Shown piece by piece: positions 62,458 to 64,000 of a DNA stretch of 64,000 nucleotides. Position 1 is the first letter of the stretch; the number at the start of each line of letters is the position of its first letter. The notes under the pieces are model-generated. The model saw nothing but the letters and a program-made list of their open reading frames with translations, did not search any database and was not told where the DNA came from. The position numbers were made by a program, and so were the translations under genes. Origin of the DNA: Paraburkholderia madseniana. GTDB lineage: Bacteria; Pseudomonadota; Gammaproteobacteria; Burkholderiales; Burkholderiaceae. The stretch covers positions 124,001 to 188,000 of the forward strand of contig NZ_VOSW01000002.1 in NCBI RefSeq assembly GCF_009690905.1. The letters are read 5' to 3'.

Positions 62458-62484
62458 TTTAGAGTAACGCTAAACAGGGGTCAA
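62456..62484 (-). promoter_or_regulatory. dcw (mraZ) promoter
   Basis: TTGACC (62484-62479), 17-bp spacer, TAAAGT (62461-62456) on the minus strand. Transcription would begin near 62449, inside the MraZ repeats, about 100 bases before the GTG start. Confidence 0.65.
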
Positions 62485-62757
62485 GGGAGATACGCGCTTT
62501 TCGAGCGAATTTTGTTTGTTAGAACAAGGACTTAGCGCGACTCCTTCACGTCAGACATAAAACGGAAAACCGTTATAAATGAATGAGCTAGTGAATCTTG
62601 TGAAGGTGATACGTGAAAAGTGCGAGGGAAAGGCGCGGAATGTAAGAGATCGTGAAGCGGGATCGGGAGGTGTTTGCTGGCGTTCCGGGTATTTCAAGCG
62701 GACGGCGCGCGAGGCGCCGCCCCACTCTCAGGCGGTGCGTGAGCAGAGGTCTCGGAC

Positions 62758-63390
62758 CTATATATAGTAGGCGGTGCGTGTCATGACTTTCGATACCGCT
62801 CGCATCAGCGCTCGCGCAGGGAACGGTAGTTCGACGCCGCCCGCGTCCATGGCGGATTTGCCGTGCTCCGCTTCATCTACGCGCATCTGTTCGACGATCG
62901 CGCGTGACTCGCGGTCGGCCGCAGGCAACTGATCCAGATGGCTATCCAGATGCTGTTCGACCTGGCGCTCGGTTTCGGCCATGAAGCCGAGACTCACCCG
63001 ATCACCCAGGCGGCCTGCCGCGAGGCCGATTGCCAGCGCACCTGTATACCAGAGCGGGTTCAACAGACTTGGACGCGAATCGAGCGCCTCGAGGCGTTTG
63101 GCGGTCCACGCCAGATGATCCTCTTCTTCTGTGGCAGCGTGATTAAACACAGCTCGCAAAGACGGCGACCTGGTAGCAAGTTTTTGAGCCTGATAAAGCG
63201 CTTGGGCGCACACCTCACCGACGTGGTTCACACGCATCAAACCGGCCGCATGCGCGCGTTCCGCCGGGGAGAGCTCGGCAGGCTCCGCCGCCGATTCTTG
63301 CGGAATCGGCAATGGACGACTCATCCGCGACACGCCGGTTATTGAGCGTAAACCCCTATCAAACTCGCTAATCAACTCGTCCAGAAACAT
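62758..63390 (-). CDS. coq7: Ubiquinone biosynthesis hydroxylase Coq7 (demethoxyubiquinone hydroxylase)
   Basis: Di-iron membrane-associated hydroxylase of ubiquinone synthesis. The 210-residue protein has ferritin-like four-helix ligands in [20 protein letters not shown] and DEAEHGKSA. An N-terminal region (1-40) of mixed charge precedes the domain. Same strand as mraZ and 410 bp upstream of it, but with no sign of cotranscription. Confidence 0.94.
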   Translation of the reverse strand: MFLDELISEFDRGLRSITGVSRMSRPLPIPQESAAEPAELSPAERAHAAGLMRVNHVGEVCAQALYQAQKLATRSPSLRAVFNHAATEEEDHLAWTAKRLEALDSRPSLLNPLWYTGALAIGLAAGRLGDRVSLGFMAETERQVEQHLDSHLDQLPAADRESRAIVEQMRVDEAEHGKSAMDAGGVELPFPARALMRAVSKVMTRTAYYI

Positions 63391-63692
63391 TCAGCACTCC
63401 CTGATTCGACAACCGCCCCGCCGCGCTGACAGGTCCCCGCGACAAGACTTTGCGGGGTAAACCCGGCGTCGCGAAGGCCTTGAATTCAAACGATTCCGAC
63501 GGCCAATTTCAGATTTTAGACCATGTTGCGTAAACGAAACAGGACCGGTCCCGGCCGTCTCCTTTTTCTTTGTGCCATGTAGGCCTTTTGTTACATTACG
63601 TGCAACTTCTCGCGAAGTTGGACAAGCAAGGCCTCAACGCTAGACAAATATTCGCCTTGTACAAAAGATTCGTAATCCTTGGAGATCATTCG
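63391..63692. other. Divergent coq7-porin spacer
   Basis: 302 bp with no gene. A 7-bp inverted repeat CAACTTC/GAAGTTG (63603-63620) with TCGC loop lies about 75 bp before the porin ATG. TTGGAC (63618-63623) with a 17-bp spacer to TAGACA is a weak promoter candidate. Confidence 0.5.
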
Positions 63693-64000
63693 ATGAAAAA
63701 GTCGCTTCTCGCTCTCGCAGCACTGGGCGCATTCGCAGGCGTCGCTCATGCTCAGAGCAGCGTGACCCTGTACGGTATTATTGATGAAGGCTTCAACATC
63801 AACACCAACGCTAACGGCAAGCACCTGTACAACCTGTCCAGCGGCGTTCTGCAAGGCTCGCGCTTCGGCCTGCGCGGCACCGAAGATCTGGGCGGTGGTT
63901 TGAAGGCAATCTTCGTGTTGGAAAACGGCTTTGACGTGAACACCGGCAAGCTGGGTCAAGGCGGCCTGATGTTTGGTCGTCAAGCTTACGTCGGCCTGTC
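63693..64000 (+). CDS. Gram-negative general porin (partial, 5' end only)
   Basis: N-terminal 102 residues of a trimeric outer-membrane beta-barrel porin. Signal peptide MKKSLLALAALGAFAGVAHA ends before QSSVTLYG, the typical first strand of Burkholderia/Bordetella OpcP-type porins. SRFGLRGTEDLGGGLKAIF and FGRQAYVGLS are conserved strands. Preceded by GGAG at about 9 bp. Truncated by the window edge; a full protein is normally 350-390 residues. Confidence 0.95.
   Translation, partial: MKKSLLALAALGAFAGVAHAQSSVTLYGIIDEGFNINTNANGKHLYNLSSGVLQGSRFGLRGTEDLGGGLKAIFVLENGFDVNTGKLGQGGLMFGRQAYVGL

Larger units (their letters stand above)
62348..62757. other. mraZ promoter region and coq7 3' spacer
   Basis: 410 bp with no gene. 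The left part holds the mraZ leader, MraZ repeats and promoter (listed separately). From 62500 to 62757 I see only a small inverted repeat AACGG/CCGTT near 62563-62576 and GC-rich palindromes near 62700-62720; no reading frame is convincing. Confidence 0.6.

Noticed and set aside
62579..62767. 62-codon plus-strand frame between mraZ and coq7
   Set aside because: No ribosome binding site of note and no family resemblance.

Overview
The window is a stretch of core chromosome from a betaproteobacterium of the Burkholderiaceae, most likely Paraburkholderia or Burkholderia. The evidence is the high GC content, the gene order (mpl / aroQ-accB-accC-prmA; pilB-pilC-pilD-coaE-zapD-yacG; a complete dcw cluster followed by a Prx5-type peroxiredoxin and lpxC), the alanine/lysine-rich histone H1-like protein, and a Gram-negative trimeric porin at the right edge. 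I found no insertion sequence, phage, integrase or CRISPR array.

Layout. 1-9.8 kb: 3' part of mpl (minus strand), then plus-strand genes for a conserved unknown, a TlpA-like thioredoxin, aroQ-accBC-prmA, a zinc-ribbon/DUF3426 membrane protein, tpx, a PfkB-family kinase and a glycine-zipper lipoprotein. 10-18.5 kb (minus): histone H1-like protein, class Ia ribonucleotide reductase nrdB and nrdA separated by about 0.7 kb, ampD, a PP0621-type protein and a CcsA-like cytochrome c assembly protein. 18.5-31 kb: ffh, hpt, marC-proS, rppH, a CNP1-like lipoprotein, proB, obgE, rpmA-rplU, ispB, tRNA-Pro(CGG) and a CorC/HlyC-type CBS protein. 31-38 kb: pilBCD, coaE, zapD, yacG, mutT and a DUF815 ATPase. 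38-44.7 kb: argJ, secA, dciA, lpxC and the peroxiredoxin. 44.9-62.3 kb: the dcw cluster read leftwards, mraZ-rsmH-ftsL-ftsI-murE-murF-mraY-murD-ftsW-murG-murC-ddlB-ftsQ-ftsA-ftsZ, with most junctions overlapping by 4 bp. 62.7-64 kb: coq7 and the 5' part of a porin.

How the genes fit together. Most encode growth housekeeping: peptidoglycan precursor synthesis and recycling (mur genes, ddlB, mraY, mpl, ampD), divisome assembly (fts genes, zapD), lipid A and fatty-acid initiation (lpxC, accBC), dNTP supply (nrdAB), replicative helicase loading (dciA), protein export (secA, ffh), quinone synthesis (ispB, coq7) and peroxide defence (tpx, Prx5).

The most interesting signals are regulatory. (1) The nrdA promoter carries two NrdR-box-like palindromes 31 bp apart, one over the -10, next to three DnaA-box-like sequences spaced exactly 12 bp. 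(2) The mraZ promoter is followed by four 10-bp-phased GTGKG-like repeats expected for MraZ autoregulation. (3) A plus-strand chain of hairpins ending in a terminator lies in the gene-free region between the histone-like gene and nrdB, which suggests an unannotated small RNA. (4) An inverted-repeat array with mutually exclusive pairings lies upstream of lpxC. I saw no undescribed multi-gene system such as defence, mobile or secondary-metabolite genes; the novelty is in these non-coding elements and a few poorly characterised genes. All calls come from reading the sequence; no database search was run.
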